Below, piece by piece: positions 9,636 through 21,076 of a DNA stretch of 64,000 nucleotides. This DNA comes from Apium graveolens (taxonomy: Eukaryota; Streptophyta; Magnoliopsida; Apiales; Apiaceae). The stretch is from the NCBI RefSeq assembly GCF_009905375.1, contig NC_133656.1:229427739-229491738 (forward strand), given 5' to 3'. The notes under the pieces were generated by a model. It had not been told where the DNA came from and made no database searches. It worked only from the letters and a program-made list of their open reading frames with translations. Each line of letters starts with the position of its first letter. Position 1 is the stretch's first letter. Made by a program: the position numbers and the translations under genes.

Positions 9636-10714
9636 TGTTAGGAATGTATGTGCATTAGTTTGATGATATGTTTAACAAAATACTTAAGTAGAAATTTAGT
9701 GTCTGTAGCCTCAACGGATAAGATCACTTTGGCTATCCGTTGATGGTTTAGCTTTACTTAGAAATAAGTCTAGTGTTGTAGCATATTTCAGTCTCTGTAT
9801 TTAAAATGTAATTCTTAGAAGTTGAGAGAAACTATGAGTCATGTTGACTACTAGATGATATGCAGATAGGAAGGCCAATTGTAAATACTTCATGCCTTGT
9901 AATTTTGTATAAATGAAGTGGTATCAACGGATGACTTAAAGACCTTCAACGGATGAGAAGCTAAGCTTCAACGGATGTCTCTAAAGCTTCAACGGATAAA
10001 GTCATCAACGGATAACATCCTTCAACGGATGAGTGCATCAACGGATGAAAGCTTCAACGGATAACATCCTTCAACGGATGAGTGCATCAACGGATGAAAG
10101 CTTCAACGGATGTTCTGATGATTAGCCGTTGATAAGTGGTAGTTGTACCTACAAACAGAGGCACATGGGTTGATAGAGACAACTGAGATGTGGAAGCCGA
10201 ATTTCAGGAACAACAGAAAAAGCAGCCGTTCTTCTTTAGTACAAAGATGCAATAGTCAACAAAGTACTAGAGTGAACAGGAAAAGAAGCAAGTGAAGAAC
10301 TTATTTTATTACTGTATTTTATATTGGTCCTCACTTGTACACTTGGTAATATATAAACCAAGTAGAAGCTAGTAATTAGAATAGAGATTTTCCAGAGCTG
10401 TTTAGAAAAATATTGAGAGAAAATTCATCTAGTTTGTACTAGGATGCAGCTGTGATCAACATTGTTGAATCACAGATTTTCTAAAACACCATCTCTGGTG
10501 GAACAACAAATCCACCAAAAAAGTTTTTAAGGTCTGTTGTGTTCTTTACATTTGTGCTTGAATATATATCTGTCTGTATTAGCTTAAAGCAATTCACACA
10601 CTTGTTCATCTTGGACACACAGCTTTCATAAACTGCTCAAAACTTGAAAAAGTTTTGAGATTTACATTCAACCCCCCTTCTGTAAATCTCATTGTTAGTC
10701 CACTAGGAATAACA
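9636..10714 (+). mobile_element. Solo LTR, 1079 bp, nested in E2 accessory ORF
   Basis: Ends TGTTAGGAAT and GGAATAACA, flanked by a perfect 5-bp duplication CTTAT (9631-9635 and 10715-10719). The right end has the ATTCAACCCCCCTTCTG run seen near the U5 end of copia LTRs such as E4, so the orientation is plus. There are no genes, primer site or second LTR, which makes it a solo LTR left by recombination. It holds an array of CAACGGAT repeats. Its insertion breaks the long accessory ORF of E2; E3 shows the empty site. Confidence 0.88.
9924..10110 (+). repeat. CAACGGAT repeat array in the solo LTR
   Basis: Eleven copies of CAACGGAT begin at about 9924, 9947, 9968, 9989, 10005, 10023, 10038, 10054, 10072, 10087 and 10103, spaced 15-23 bp, often as TTCAACGGATGA or ATCAACGGATAA. 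A larger unit of about 49 bp is duplicated within it. Another copy lies at 9712 and inverted forms (ATCCGTTG/CCGTTGAT) at 9735 and near 10127. Confidence 0.9.
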
Positions 10715-10833
10715 CTTATCCTTTTACCAGCATCAGAACTTATTCTTTTCCCAGTATCAGAACTTGTTCTGTGACTAGCTTGTCTTGATGTAAACCTTCT
10801 ACCTTGACTATGACCACTACCCATTCCAGAGGT

Positions 10834-13170
10834 TCATTGGTCATCTTTTCCATCATCCTTTCCTTGCAGTGTCTTGTTGGTTTTGCATTTGGACTTAATT
10901 ACCTTCTCCCCCTTTTTGGCATCAGCAGGTAGTAAAAGAGAGATAAGTAATTCCACTGAGGTCTGTATTTCAGTAAGTTGCAATTGATGAGAAGCTTGGT
11001 TTGTCAGAATTTGATCAATCTGAGCTTGTTGTTTCTCTTGAGTTTTCTCAATAAAAGCAACCCTGTCAATGGTAGGTTGGAAGAACTTTTTCTTATCAAT
11101 TTTCCAAACTTGTTCCTGTTTGATAAAGTTCTCCTGAATCTTGTGTAGCTCGGCATGAGTATTAGAATGAAGACCTTGTAGATGTTTAGTACTTAATGCA
11201 GTGACTCTAAGCTGGGTTTTAAAATCAACAGAATTTAACATTTCATCAGCTTTAGTCAGGTGCTCAGCAAGATGTAAAGCATTTGGAACACATGAAACTG
11301 AGTTCCATTCCTTAGTCCACTCCTGACCTGCAGGAGTTTCACTCCAAGGCACTGGTGCTTCCCCTGTAACAAACTTCTTTACCAGTTCAGACTTAAAAAG
11401 AGTCTGTTGAGGAGTATGTCCTGAAGGACCTGCTTCATCAGCATCTACAGTTTGAGCAGCTTCACCAGTATCTCCAACATTTGCAGCATCAGAACTTAAA
11501 GAATCAGTATCTTCTGATAATTCAACAGTGTGAGTAGCAATGGAGGCTTCAGCATCCTCTAATTGCTGATCTGAGACTAAGTTCTGATCAACAGCCATAT
11601 CCTGATGCTCACCTAAAATCTGATCATCAACATCTTGATGTAGAGAAGGTGTTGTTGATGACTCTGGAGGTTGAATAGCATCAGTAACAGGTGTTGTGGA
11701 AGGATTATTTGCTGTTGGAGCTTCTAATAAAAGAATTGCAGGCACAACCAAGTTCTGAATATCAATGTCAACATTTGTGCCTGGATCAACAAAAGACACA
11801 GATGGGAAGTGAGCCTTGTCAGATACAGCGTCCTGAGATGGAGTGGATGGAGAAGAAGTGACTGGAGCAAATTCCTTGCCTTGTGAGATCAGAGATTCCT
11901 GATCCCCTTCCTTAGCTGCTTCCTCCTCATCATCTGAAACTGGCCTTTGCGCCCTCTGTTTCTTGTACTTCCTTGTTGATTTGGATTCCTTGGGAGTTTC
12001 AGAAATTACCATACGTCTAAGCCTCTTGAGAAGCCTAGAACCCCCAATGTCAGAATCCTTCTGAGAAGTTGTTTTCTCAGCTACAATTACCACAGGTTCT
12101 GAAGAAGGAATCTGTTCCTCAGAATCTGATTCATCTCTCAAAGTAAATCTCCTCCTCTTTTGAGGTGTTTGAGGAACAGTTTTTGTTCTCTTTGGCTTAG
12201 AGGATGGAGACTTCACAGTAGGTGCTGAAGAAGAAGGTTGAGCATTCTGTGAAGTTGAGAGATAGGATTTGAGATAATTTCTGAGGGTAGGTTGAGAGGT
12301 AGGTACGGAGGTTGATGGATTTTGGATGGTCGGAGGTGGTTGGACATCAGAGTAAACAGATCTGTAGGTATCAGGATCATCATTTACCAGGATCTGTTTT
12401 ACAGACTTAGGAATCTGTAATGATCTAACCATTTGCTTCTTAGTATCAGCATTTACTAGGTCATTAAAGTATCGTTTTGCAACCTTAAAAGGTGGGGTTT
12501 GAGTGCTGACTAACTGGGGTTCATCAGTACAATACGTATAAATAAGTTGACAGAATCGAGCAAAGTAAACAACAGTTCTATCCTCTGTCATCCTATCCCC
12601 AATAAAACCAATTATTCCAGTTGCAAAATCAAAATGAGTTTGATGGATAATAGCATACCCTATGTGCTGACTCAGAATTGGAATAGCATCAAAATTTGAA
12701 CATTTGTTCCCAAAAGCTTTGGTGATGCAATCAAAGAAGAAACTCCATTCTCTTCTGATATTAGCCCATTTCAACTGTCCAAGTTTCGTCAGACTCTTTT
12801 CATATCCCAATTCAGCCATTAACTCCCGAAGGGCTGAGTCCTCTGGTATTGAGAAAGTACAATCTTCTGGAAGATGTAAAGCCCTGCGTACTGTACCAGG
12901 AGTGACTACAAAGGATGAATCACCCACTTGGAAGATAATACTGGGAGTTCCACGGTTACCACCATCATCAAAAACTCCAGTCCTCCAGAACCTCAGAACT
13001 TGTTGACTTGAAAATAATTCAGGCTGAGTTAAGGCATACCCAACCTCACTATGTGCAAGAAGATCCTGCATAAAGTGTAATTCAGATGGAGCTTCAGCAT
13101 GATCAAGAATTGCAGCATAGTTGTTTGGAACAAACTTTGCTCCATCAATGATTAAATCCTTTGGTGCCAT
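10834..13170 (-). pseudogene. E2 long accessory ORF, 5' part (778 codons)
   Basis: Starts MAPKDLIIDGAKFVPNNY. Residues 1 to about 260 look globular, with conserved blocks such as IGYAIIHQTHFDFATGIIGF and NIRREWSFFFDCITKAFGN that are nearly unchanged in E3. Next come a Ser/Thr/Pro-rich part with basic, nuclear-signal-like clusters (SKPKRTKTVPQTPQKRRR), an acidic Asp/Glu/Ser part, and a helical, probably coiled-coil C-terminus. The frame stops at TGA (10834-10836), where E3 has GGA, so this is a nonsense change; the frame then stays open into the nested solo LTR. The N-terminal part resembles what I recall of extra ORFs in SIRE/Maximus-type elements, but this needs a search. No signal peptide or clear membrane span. 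Confidence 0.75.
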
Positions 13171-13860
13171 GTGAAAAAATATTGAGTGTCAAGTATGCCT
13201 GTTAGGTGTTTGAGATAATGTCTGTATGAAAACAATGGAAAAAGTGAAGCGAAGGAGAGTAAAAGTAAGAAGAGAGATAAAAGATGAAGAAATTAAAAAG
13301 ATTAAAGAAATCTTCTCTCTGCTGTACTTATACAAAAAAAATATTACCGTTGAACACCTGTCAGACATGTAGTAATAACGGATAGTTACTGGGCTCGAGA
13401 AAATAGAAATCATTACTTACCCAGTTGCCTTGTTTCAAGGAAAAACCGTTCCATTAATCAAGAGAAACAGTTTTAATTCAAAATTTAAACCATTAGTACT
13501 GATTGAATTATTTTTCACTGCATCATTGATATTCTGAAAATATATCACATGAAAATGACCAACATAAATTAGATGAGTAAGTGCTGACAATGAATCAGAA
13601 CTTAATATACAACAAAATATATATGGTCATCAGAACATCAATCAGGATTTATCAACATAAGATGAAATAACTCAGAGACACAATCTTGAAGTAAAAACAA
13701 TTTTCATTAATATATCAAGTCAATACATTTATGAAATGGAAATTACATCAATACTTATACAAGATTTTCCCTAAGCTTCTATTCCTAACGTCAACAGCTT
13801 TAGTCCTAGCTAAGAAGCCTGACAAAGCTGATGATGAAGAAAAACAGGAAGAAGACAAGA
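13171..13860 (-). other. E2 spacer between small ORF and long accessory ORF
   Basis: Holds the TATA-led leader of the long accessory ORF and, nearer the small ORF, AT-rich DNA with TCAGAACTTA-type motifs. No convincing ORF; the 74-codon frame at 13189-13413 overlaps the TATA box and is not obviously kept in E3. Confidence 0.5.
13324..13332 (-). promoter_or_regulatory. TATA box of E2 long accessory ORF
   Basis: Sense TATAAGTAC, 162 bases before the ATG at 13170, followed by a CT-rich leader typical of plant 5' UTRs. E3 has the same TATAAGTAC 160 bases before its ATG (50063-50071), although the leaders in between have diverged. Confidence 0.5.
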
Positions 13861-14106
13861 TTAAGTCATCTTCCTCTTCCTATCTTCAACGAACAAGATG
13901 GCGAGTCGTATGATTCGCTCTTGCTGACGGATACGACGAAGGTGAAGGTCTCTTCGAACGGCCACCAGATCACGTTTAATAACCTCTGGAAATTGAATCC
14001 AGAGATTGTGAGGGATGTTGGTGATAGGGTAGGGAGTTGGAATTCCATTCAAAAAGACATGCACAGTCTCATCACCGTAATTGTAGAACCAGCCAAATTC
14101 AGCCAT
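13861..14106 (-). CDS. E2 small accessory ORF, 81 aa
   Basis: Same protein as the E1 copy from MAEFGWFY to KRKMT, with a TATA box at 14180-14189, 83 bases upstream of the ATG. An upstream ATG at 14214 is disfavoured because it lies before the TATA box. Basic C-terminus; no known domain. It lies between pol and the long accessory ORF. Function unknown. Confidence 0.6.
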   Translation of the reverse strand: MAEFGWFYNYGDETVHVFLNGIPTPYPITNIPHNLWIQFPEVIKRDLVAVRRDLHLRRIRQQERIIRLAILFVEDRKRKMT

Positions 14107-14179
14107 GTGTGAGAGTAAATGAAAAGCAAGACTGAATTTGTGATAAAAGTGTGATGAGAAGACTAATGTGAAGTGGCTG

Positions 14180-14189
14180 TTTTTATATA
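14180..14189 (-). promoter_or_regulatory. TATA box of E2 small ORF
   Basis: Sense TATATAAAAA, identical in sequence and position to E1 and conserved as TATATAAG in E3. Confidence 0.55.
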
Positions 14190-14214
14190 GGCAAGAGAAT
14201 GCTAAGAGACGCAA

Positions 14215-15539
14215 AGATTTTTAATGCTGACAGGTAGAATTAATTCTACCTCGTCTCCCTAGACTTTGAAAAAGAATAACAGTCAGTGGAAATAGGAAGC
14301 ATGGTCTAGACTGCACAAGACACAAGAAACAATGGACTGTTCAAGTACAAATACCATTAATCCTAATCATAGTGACTATTAATCTTCCACTTCAACATAT
14401 TCTAGTTCAAACTGAGACTGTTATCAAATTTTATTCACAGATAAGCCAAGTAAAGGATTAGACTGAGAAATCAGAACTTAGACCTATACCAGAACTGAAC
14501 AGTCATCAGAACATAATTTCTTAATTCGAAAAAGGAATGCCCATCTTAGTAAATCCTCATACAAGTTCTGAGTTATGGACGTCAGAACTTAATCATCAGA
14601 ACGTGTAACTTAGAACTTGTCCTCAGAATTTGTGCAATAATGACACACTGACTGTTTATCTAAAATAACATAGACCACCACAGAAAGTTTCATCATTCAG
14701 ATGGAGTGATTAGTGTGTGCATTAAGCTAAAAACAAACAAAGAGTAAAGTCTGATTCACTTCAGTACATCTTAGAAATAAGGCATAACTAAAATTTTGCT
14801 AAAGATCTGCCATTGTCCTGAAACCTACTGATGAATGAGTTCATGCTTGAGTCTACCTCAACTGTTTTGTGCTCATTTTATGCATCTTTTGAAATTCTAT
14901 TTTACAGTGGCTTCTCAGTGTAAGTGAGTCACGACTGTTTATCAGAATTTATGCTATTATCAGAGTATTTCTCCAGTAATCATAGAGTGTGAAAAGTCAC
15001 CAAGAAAATATTTTGCTTTTCTAATGTATATTTACTTAATACCAGCAATGCACTTGGGTCGTCCCTTCCACATTTTTACTCTAGATCTCAAAGGAGTACC
15101 TGATTTTATTCTTTGATCTTTTTGCTTTTTCTTTTGATAAGTGAGGTTTATCAGCACTTAGTACATTCAGCAGTTTTACTAGTATCAGAACATAACAGAT
15201 GAGTAGCATTATTCGAATTTATGACTTAGTAATAAGATATACAAAGTAAACTTAACTAAGCTCAAATATCAGATTTTGCTAGTGTCATAAGATTTCCACT
15301 GAAATAATTACTTCTTCCATGGAATCATTTGTTTATTGAAGACTACTAGGTCAGTTATCTAGCACAGTTATCCTCATAGGATCGATTAGGTACTAGACCA
15401 AACATATCACTTATCAGAGTTTAGAAACATATATCAGACAACAGTCAGTACTTAAAGACATTTATCAATTAAGCACAGAATACACAATGAGATTAATTCT
15501 GTAAATACTGAGCATAAAGTCTGATAACACAGAACAAGT
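14215..15539 (-). other. Non-coding stretch after E2 pol
   Basis: Counterpart of 707-2031 in E1, with a few substitutions. No long sense frame; many TCAGAACTTA-type motifs, and the short conserved open stretch at 15032-15157. Confidence 0.6.
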
Positions 15540-18500
15540 CTAAGCAGATTTAGAGAAAGAACCTGAAACCATTCCAAGTTCATTTACCAATCTTGTAAAA
15601 GTAGCTTCACATAATGGTTTTGTGAAGATATCTGCCAACTGTTGATCTGTGGGAACAAAATGCAATTCCACTGTACCTTCATCCACATGTTCCCTGATGA
15701 AGTGGTACCTGATGCTGATGTGCTTTGTCATTGAGTGTTGAACTGGATTACCTGTCATAGCAATAGCACTTTGATTATCACAGTAAATAGGGATTTTGAA
15801 ATATGTTAACCCATAATCCAGTAACTGATTCTTCATCCAAAGAATCTGTGCACAACAGCTTCCTGCAGCAATATACTCTGCTTCTGCAGTTGATGTGGAA
15901 ATTGACTTTTGTTTCTTGCTGTACCAAGAAACCAATCTGCCTCCAAGAAATTGGCAGCTTCCACTTGTGCTTTTCCTGTCAATTTTGCAACCTGCAAAAT
16001 CTGCATCTCTGTAGTCAGTAATATCTACTGATTTACCGATATCCTTATCCAGTTTTGTTGCAGTGGCCATTGGAGTGGATGTACTTGAACAATCTTGCAT
16101 TCCAAATTTCTTTAGCAGGTTTCTGGTGTACTTGGTTTGACATATAAAAGTGCCTTCCTCATTCTGCTTGACTTGAAGGCCCAGAAAATAGCTAAGTTCC
16201 CCCATCATACTCATCTGATATCTTGACTGCATTAGTTTGGCAAACTTCTTGCAAAGTTTGTCATCTGTAGATCCAAAAATGATATCATCAACATAAATCT
16301 GGACCAGAAGTAAGTCCTTTCCATGGTTGAGGTAAAACAGTATTTTGTCTATTGTCCCTCTGTTGAATCCACTTTCCAGAAGAAACTGAGCTAAAGTCTC
16401 ATACCATGCTCTAGGAGCTTGCTTAAGTCCATAAAGTGCTTTATCAAGTCTGTAGACATAGTCTGGATGTTTGGTATCTACAAAACCTGGAGGTTGTGCA
16501 ACATATACCTCTTCCTCCAATTCTCCATTGAGAAAAGCACTTTTCACATCCATTTGAAAGACAGTAAACTTTTTGTGAGCAGCATAAGCCAAAAATATCC
16601 TTATGGCTTCTAACCTAGCAACTGGTGCAAATGTTTCATCATAATCAATTCCCTCATGTTGAGAATATCCTTTTGCAACCAGCCTTGCCTTATTCCTTGT
16701 AATTATGCCATCACTATCAGTTTTGTTTCTGAATACCCACTTTGTACCAACAACAGATCTATTCTTTGGTCTTGGTACTAGGGTCCAGACTTTGTTTCTT
16801 TCAAATTCATTTAACTCTTCCTGCATTGCTTGCACCCAATCAGCATCTTGAAGAGCTTCTTCCACTTTCTTTGGCTCAGTCTGAGAAAGAAAAGAATTGT
16901 AAAGACACTCATTTGAAGTACCTGTTCTAGTTCTGACACCTGCATCAGGATTTCCAATTATTAAATCAGGTGTATGTGATTTTGTCCACTTCCTTGCAGA
17001 TGGAAGATTTTCTCTAGAACTGGATGCTCCCCCATGATCCATGCTATCTTCATTTTCATTTTCTGATGCTCCCCCTGAAACTATGCTCTCTGAGTTGGAT
17101 TCTTCAATATTTAGGTTTTCAGCACTATCAGAACTTAGCTTATCAGAACTTGACGAATCAGAACTTGACGAGCTACATGCGTGTTCGGATGTTTCTTGAG
17201 ATGTGGTAGGATCTTGAGTATGCTCCCCCTGCATAGGTGCATCTTCCTTTAACGTAGTTACCACAGTTTCAATAACATCAGAGTTTAATCCATCAGAGTT
17301 TGCAGTATCAGGACTTAGACTGTCAGGTTTTGCAGTATCAGAATATGAGTCTTCATTTTCAAATCTCAGCTGATCATGGTCAACGAAATCTTTAAGACCA
17401 GTGATTTTCTTGTCATCAAAAGAGACATTGATAGACTCTATGACCACTTTTGTTCTCAAATTATAGACTCTGATGGCTTTTGTGGAAAGTGGATATCCAA
17501 CAAAGATTCCTTCATCAGCTTTTAGATCAAACTTTGATAGCTGTTCAGGATGAGTCTTGAGAACAAAACACTTGCATCCAAATACATGAAAATATTTCAG
17601 ATTTGGCTTCTTTTTCTTCACCATCTCATATGGTGTTTTTCCATGCTTGTTAATGAGTGTTGCATTTTGAGTAAAACAAGCAGTCTGCACAGCTTCAGCC
17701 CAGAAATAGGTTGGAAGCTTTGCTTCTTCAAGCATTGTACGTGCAGCTTCAATGAGAGTTCTATTCTTCCTTTCAACAACTCTATTTTGCTGTGGAGTTC
17801 CAGGAGCAGAAAATTCCTGCTTTATTCCATGGCTTTTGCAGAACTCTTCCATTATCAAATTTTTGAACTCAGTGCCATTATCACTCCTTAAAATTTTCAC
17901 AGAATCTTTGACCATTTTATCCAGCTGTTTGACATGATCAATCAAGATAGATGCAGTTTCACTTTTTGTGTATAAGAAATACACCCATGTGTATCTGGTG
18001 AACTCATCCCCTATGACCAACGCATACTTCTTCTTTGCAATAGACATGACATTTACTGGACCAAATAAATCAACATGTATAAGATGATAAGGCTCAAGAA
18101 TTGATGAATCAGTCTTGCTCTTGAATGAAGATTTTCTTTGTTTGGCTTTCTGACATGAATCACAAAGACCATCAGGAGCAAATACTGTGTTTGGCAATCC
18201 TCTCACAAGATCTTTCTTGACTAGTTCATTTATATTGTTGAAATTTAAATGAGAGAGTTTTTTATGCCAATTCCAGCTTTCTTCAATTGATGCTCTACTT
18301 AACAGACAGATTGCAGAGCCATCAGTACTTGTTGAAAGCTTAGCTTCATAAATGTTACCACGTCTGTATCCTTTCAGAACAACTTTGCCTTTAGATTTAC
18401 TCACAACTTCACAGTGTTCTTCAAAGAAATCAACATGATAACCTCTGTCACAGATTTGACTTATACTCAGTAGGTTGTGTTTAAGTCCTGAGACCAGAGC

Positions 18501-18689
18501 TACTTGTTTAATTATGACATTTCCAAGATTGATATTGCCATATCCCAATATTTTTCCAATGTTGCCATCTCCATAAGAAACACTTGGGCCAGCTTTCTCC
18601 ACAAAGTCTGATAGCAGGGCCTTATTTCCAGTCATATGTCCTGAACATCCACTGTCCAGAACTAGAATATTTTTCCTGTTGCCCTGCAA
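15540..18689 (-). CDS. pol: E2 Pol: protease, integrase, RT, RNase H (deleted RT end)
   Basis: Same length and domain order as in E1, with about 12 residue differences. Here the GAG-pre-integrase Cys176 is present. Private changes include VIGDEF for VIVDEF in integrase and QQNRVVE for QQNGVVE just before catalytic Glu306; E3 has the V and G forms, so E2 carries the mutations. Protease Asp12, integrase Asp207/Asp270/Glu306, reverse transcriptase YVDD and RNase H DADFAG are visible. The in-frame loss between TDYR and DADFAG, near base 16007, is shared with E1. The start shown is the TTG after the second stop and is not proven. Confidence 0.92.
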   Translation of the reverse strand: MQGNRKNILVLDSGCSGHMTGNKALLSDFVEKAGPSVSYGDGNIGKILGYGNINLGNVIIKQVALVSGLKHNLLSISQICDRGYHVDFFEEHCEVVSKSKGKVVLKGYRRGNIYEAKLSTSTDGSAICLLSRASIEESWNWHKKLSHLNFNNINELVKKDLVRGLPNTVFAPDGLCDSCQKAKQRKSSFKSKTDSSILEPYHLIHVDLFGPVNVMSIAKKKYALVIGDEFTRYTWVYFLYTKSETASILIDHVKQLDKMVKDSVKILRSDNGTEFKNLIMEEFCKSHGIKQEFSAPGTPQQNRVVERKNRTLIEAARTMLEEAKLPTYFWAEAVQTACFTQNATLINKHGKTPYEMVKKKKPNLKYFHVFGCKCFVLKTHPEQLSKFDLKADEGIFVGYPLSTKAIRVYNLRTKVVIESINVSFDDKKITGLKDFVDHDQLRFENEDSYSDTAKPDSLSPDTANSDGLNSDVIETVVTTLKEDAPMQGEHTQDPTTSQETSEHACSSSSSDSSSSDKLSSDSAENLNIEESNSESIVSGGASENENEDSMDHGGASSSRENLPSARKWTKSHTPDLIIGNPDAGVRTRTGTSNECLYNSFLSQTEPKKVEEALQDADWVQAMQEELNEFERNKVWTLVPRPKNRSVVGTKWVFRNKTDSDGIITRNKARLVAKGYSQHEGIDYDETFAPVARLEAIRIFLAYAAHKKFTVFQMDVKSAFLNGELEEEVYVAQPPGFVDTKHPDYVYRLDKALYGLKQAPRAWYETLAQFLLESGFNRGTIDKILFYLNHGKDLLLVQIYVDDIIFGSTDDKLCKKFAKLMQSRYQMSMMGELSYFLGLQVKQNEEGTFICQTKYTRNLLKKFGMQDCSSTSTPMATATKLDKDIGKSVDITDYRDADFAGCKIDRKSTSGSCQFLGGRLVSWYSKKQKSISTSTAEAEYIAAGSCCAQILWMKNQLLDYGLTYFKIPIYCDNQSAIAMTGNPVQHSMTKHISIRYHFIREHVDEGTVELHFVPTDQQLADIFTKPLCEATFTRLVNELGMVSGSFSKSA

Positions 18690-18704
18690 TCACAAAGACC
18701 ACTA
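18690..18704 (-). promoter_or_regulatory. Double stop at E2 gag-pol junction
   Basis: TAG TGG TCT TTG TGA in the common gag-pol frame, as in E1 and E3. Confidence 0.6.
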
Positions 18705-21020
18705 ATTATTAGTTTTAAGGACCCAGACTTGCTTGGATCCTTTGGCCTTATTAAGTTTGTTAACATTTGCAGCGGATTTAGCATCAGAGTTTATGTTAAC
18801 ATTTTTCTTATCAGAATTTACATTATCAGACTTTGAATCAGAATTTACACTAGAAGGAATAATGGAAACTTTCTTCAAAGAAGGTTTTAATTGATAATAA
18901 TCATAGTACAAACTATGATATTCCTTACAAGTATAAATGGAATGCCATAAACTACCATAATGAAAACAAGGATTTTGTGGTTTGTATCTAACAGACTGAC
19001 TCTTAACTCCTGATTTTGAAGGTAAGGAGTTAATATTCTTATTTTTCCTGCAAAAAGAAGCCAGATGGTTAGAACTTCCACAGTTATGACATGTTTTCCT
19101 AGGAGCATCAGGAACAGGTTTATAATCATTGCTTTTATTCACACATTCCTTTCCATTCCTATTTTTCCTAGGTGATTTTACCTTGTTTGCATTCTTGACA
19201 TCTTTCAGCTTGTGATTAAGCTGCTTCTTTGTCATTAAGCCTATGTTTACTTCAGCTGTCTTTTCCTGTTTTAGTTTGTCAGAAGTTAATTCCTCTTTAA
19301 CTTCTGATTTCTCATTATCAGACTTTACAGATACAAACTTAACAGGTTTTAACTTTGGCTTTATTTCTTCAGTTCCTTTTTCATTCTTATTCTCTCCATA
19401 ACCTAAGCCCTCTTTCCAATTTTCACTACTTAGCAAATTTTGAGTAGTTCTGCCGGAGTTAGTCCAAGTCCTGATTATCTCTCTTTCCTTTTCTAACTCA
19501 GTTTTTAGAGATTCATTCATTTTTAGCACTTCATCCCTTACATAGAAAGCATCATCTCTATCCTTCTGAGTTTGATGGAACATGACTAACTCTTTTTCTA
19601 AGAAATCATTCCTTTTCTTAAATGCAAGATTTTCAGAAGTTAATCTTTCATATGTTAAAGTTTGGTCTCTATAGCTGACAAACATGGTTTTAAGATATCT
19701 TCTCAACTCATTAATATCATCAGTATGAAAAGCATAAGTAGTCTGAGGTACCTTTGTTTCAGCAGCTTCAGAACTGCTCTCAATACTTTCTTTATCAGCA
19801 ATTGCCATTAATGCATAGTTCTCCTCACTTTCAGAGTCTGAAGTGTCTGTCCAGCTTTTCTGCTTTGTGACAAGAGCCTTGCCTTTGTCACTCTTTATCT
19901 TCTTGCAGTCAGGAGATATGTGGCCTTTCTCACCACAGTTATAGCATTTAACATTGGTGTAATCTCCTATGTCAGACTTTCCTCCTCTGCCTTCAGATCT
20001 TCTGAAATTCTTCTTATCAGAACTTATGCTTTTTCTGGAAAACTTCTTTCCCTTCCTGAACTTCCTGTATGCAATCTTGGTGATTCCTTTCACCATAAGA
20101 GCACACAGCTTCATCATCTCCTCATCAGCATCAGTCTCAGGCAAGCTTTCAGAATCTGAGTCATCATCACTCTCAGAACTTGATGACTCAGTATCAGACT
20201 TTATGAAAAGAGCTTTACCCTTGTCTTTCTTTGAGGAAGCTGCTTTGGGAAATTCTTCTTCAGCCTTAAGAGCAACTGTCCTTGACTTTCCTCCTTTCCT
20301 CTTGCTTCTTTGTTCCATCTCTAGCCCATGAGTCTTGAGCATTCCATAGATTTCGTCAAGAGTTATTTCATCAAGATTGTAGTTGTCTCTTATTGTCGTT
20401 GCCTTCAAATCCCAGCATTCAGGAAGAGCTAACAGGAACTTAAGGTTTGAATCTTCAAGATCATACTCTTTATTAACCAATGACAAATCATTCAAAAGTT
20501 TGACAAATCTATCATATAAATCATTCAATGACTCATTAGTCTTTGAGTCAAAGTGTTCATACTCTTGAGTGAGTATTGCCTTCCTGTTCTTCTTAATTGT
20601 GTCAGTTCCCTGACACCTTGTTTCCAGAGCATCCCATATCTCCTTAGCAGTCTTGCAGTTGATTACCCTGTTTGACATTACATTATCAATGGCACTATGC
20701 AGTAAGTGTCGTACCTTAGCATCCTTAGCAATTGATGATATGTCTTCAGTAGTATAATCACTCTTCTCCTTTGGTACGGTCTTTGCTGCTTCACCTGCAA
20801 CTGCAACAGTGAGTTTGGTTGGTTTGTGAGGGCCTTCCTTGATTCTATCAAGGTATTCTGGATCTGTTGCTTCCAGGAACATGGTCATCCTTACCTTCCA
20901 TATGGGATATTCAGATGGTCTCAGTATGGGAACTCTGATGGTCTCATACCGACTCTGAATTTGTGTCTTTGGTGGTTCCTCAGTTTTGGTAGGCTTAGTT
21001 GGAGTTTCTATGTCCGACAT
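18702..21020 (-). CDS. gag: E2 Gag, capsid/nucleocapsid, 772 aa
   Basis: Same structure as E1 gag: UBN2-like N-terminus, CCHC knuckle near residue 359, second knuckle near 644. In the third knuckle near 684 the second Cys is Tyr (CFHYGSLWH), which should break that zinc site; E1 and E3 keep Cys. It ends with TAG, then TGA nine bases later, in frame with pol. ATG lies 57 bases inside the 5' LTR. Confidence 0.92.
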   Translation of the reverse strand: MSDIETPTKPTKTEEPPKTQIQSRYETIRVPILRPSEYPIWKVRMTMFLEATDPEYLDRIKEGPHKPTKLTVAVAGEAAKTVPKEKSDYTTEDISSIAKDAKVRHLLHSAIDNVMSNRVINCKTAKEIWDALETRCQGTDTIKKNRKAILTQEYEHFDSKTNESLNDLYDRFVKLLNDLSLVNKEYDLEDSNLKFLLALPECWDLKATTIRDNYNLDEITLDEIYGMLKTHGLEMEQRSKRKGGKSRTVALKAEEEFPKAASSKKDKGKALFIKSDTESSSSESDDDSDSESLPETDADEEMMKLCALMVKGITKIAYRKFRKGKKFSRKSISSDKKNFRRSEGRGGKSDIGDYTNVKCYNCGEKGHISPDCKKIKSDKGKALVTKQKSWTDTSDSESEENYALMAIADKESIESSSEAAETKVPQTTYAFHTDDINELRRYLKTMFVSYRDQTLTYERLTSENLAFKKRNDFLEKELVMFHQTQKDRDDAFYVRDEVLKMNESLKTELEKEREIIRTWTNSGRTTQNLLSSENWKEGLGYGENKNEKGTEEIKPKLKPVKFVSVKSDNEKSEVKEELTSDKLKQEKTAEVNIGLMTKKQLNHKLKDVKNANKVKSPRKNRNGKECVNKSNDYKPVPDAPRKTCHNCGSSNHLASFCRKNKNINSLPSKSGVKSQSVRYKPQNPCFHYGSLWHSIYTCKEYHSLYYDYYQLKPSLKKVSIIPSSVNSDSKSDNVNSDKKNVNINSDAKSAANVNKLNKAKGSKQVWVLKTNN

Positions 21021-21062
21021 GATTGTGTTTGGATCTTTAACTGTATGTATGTTAACAGATTA

Positions 21063-21074
21063 GCTCTGATACCA
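21063..21074 (-). other. E2 primer binding site (initiator tRNA-Met)
   Basis: The sense strand reads TGGTATCAGAGC two bases inside the 5' LTR, a perfect match to the 3' end of plant initiator tRNA-Met and the expected start for minus-strand DNA synthesis. Confidence 0.95.
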
Positions 21075-21076
21075 AT

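Noticed and set aside
9924..10110. Regular CAACGGAT array as a possible CRISPR
   Set aside because: Units are too short, spacers are themselves repeated, and the context is a plant LTR.
10606..10824. 72-codon minus-strand ORF next to the long accessory ORF
   Set aside because: Its start lies inside the nested solo LTR; only its end matches the accessory protein. It is a by-product of the insertion, not a gene.
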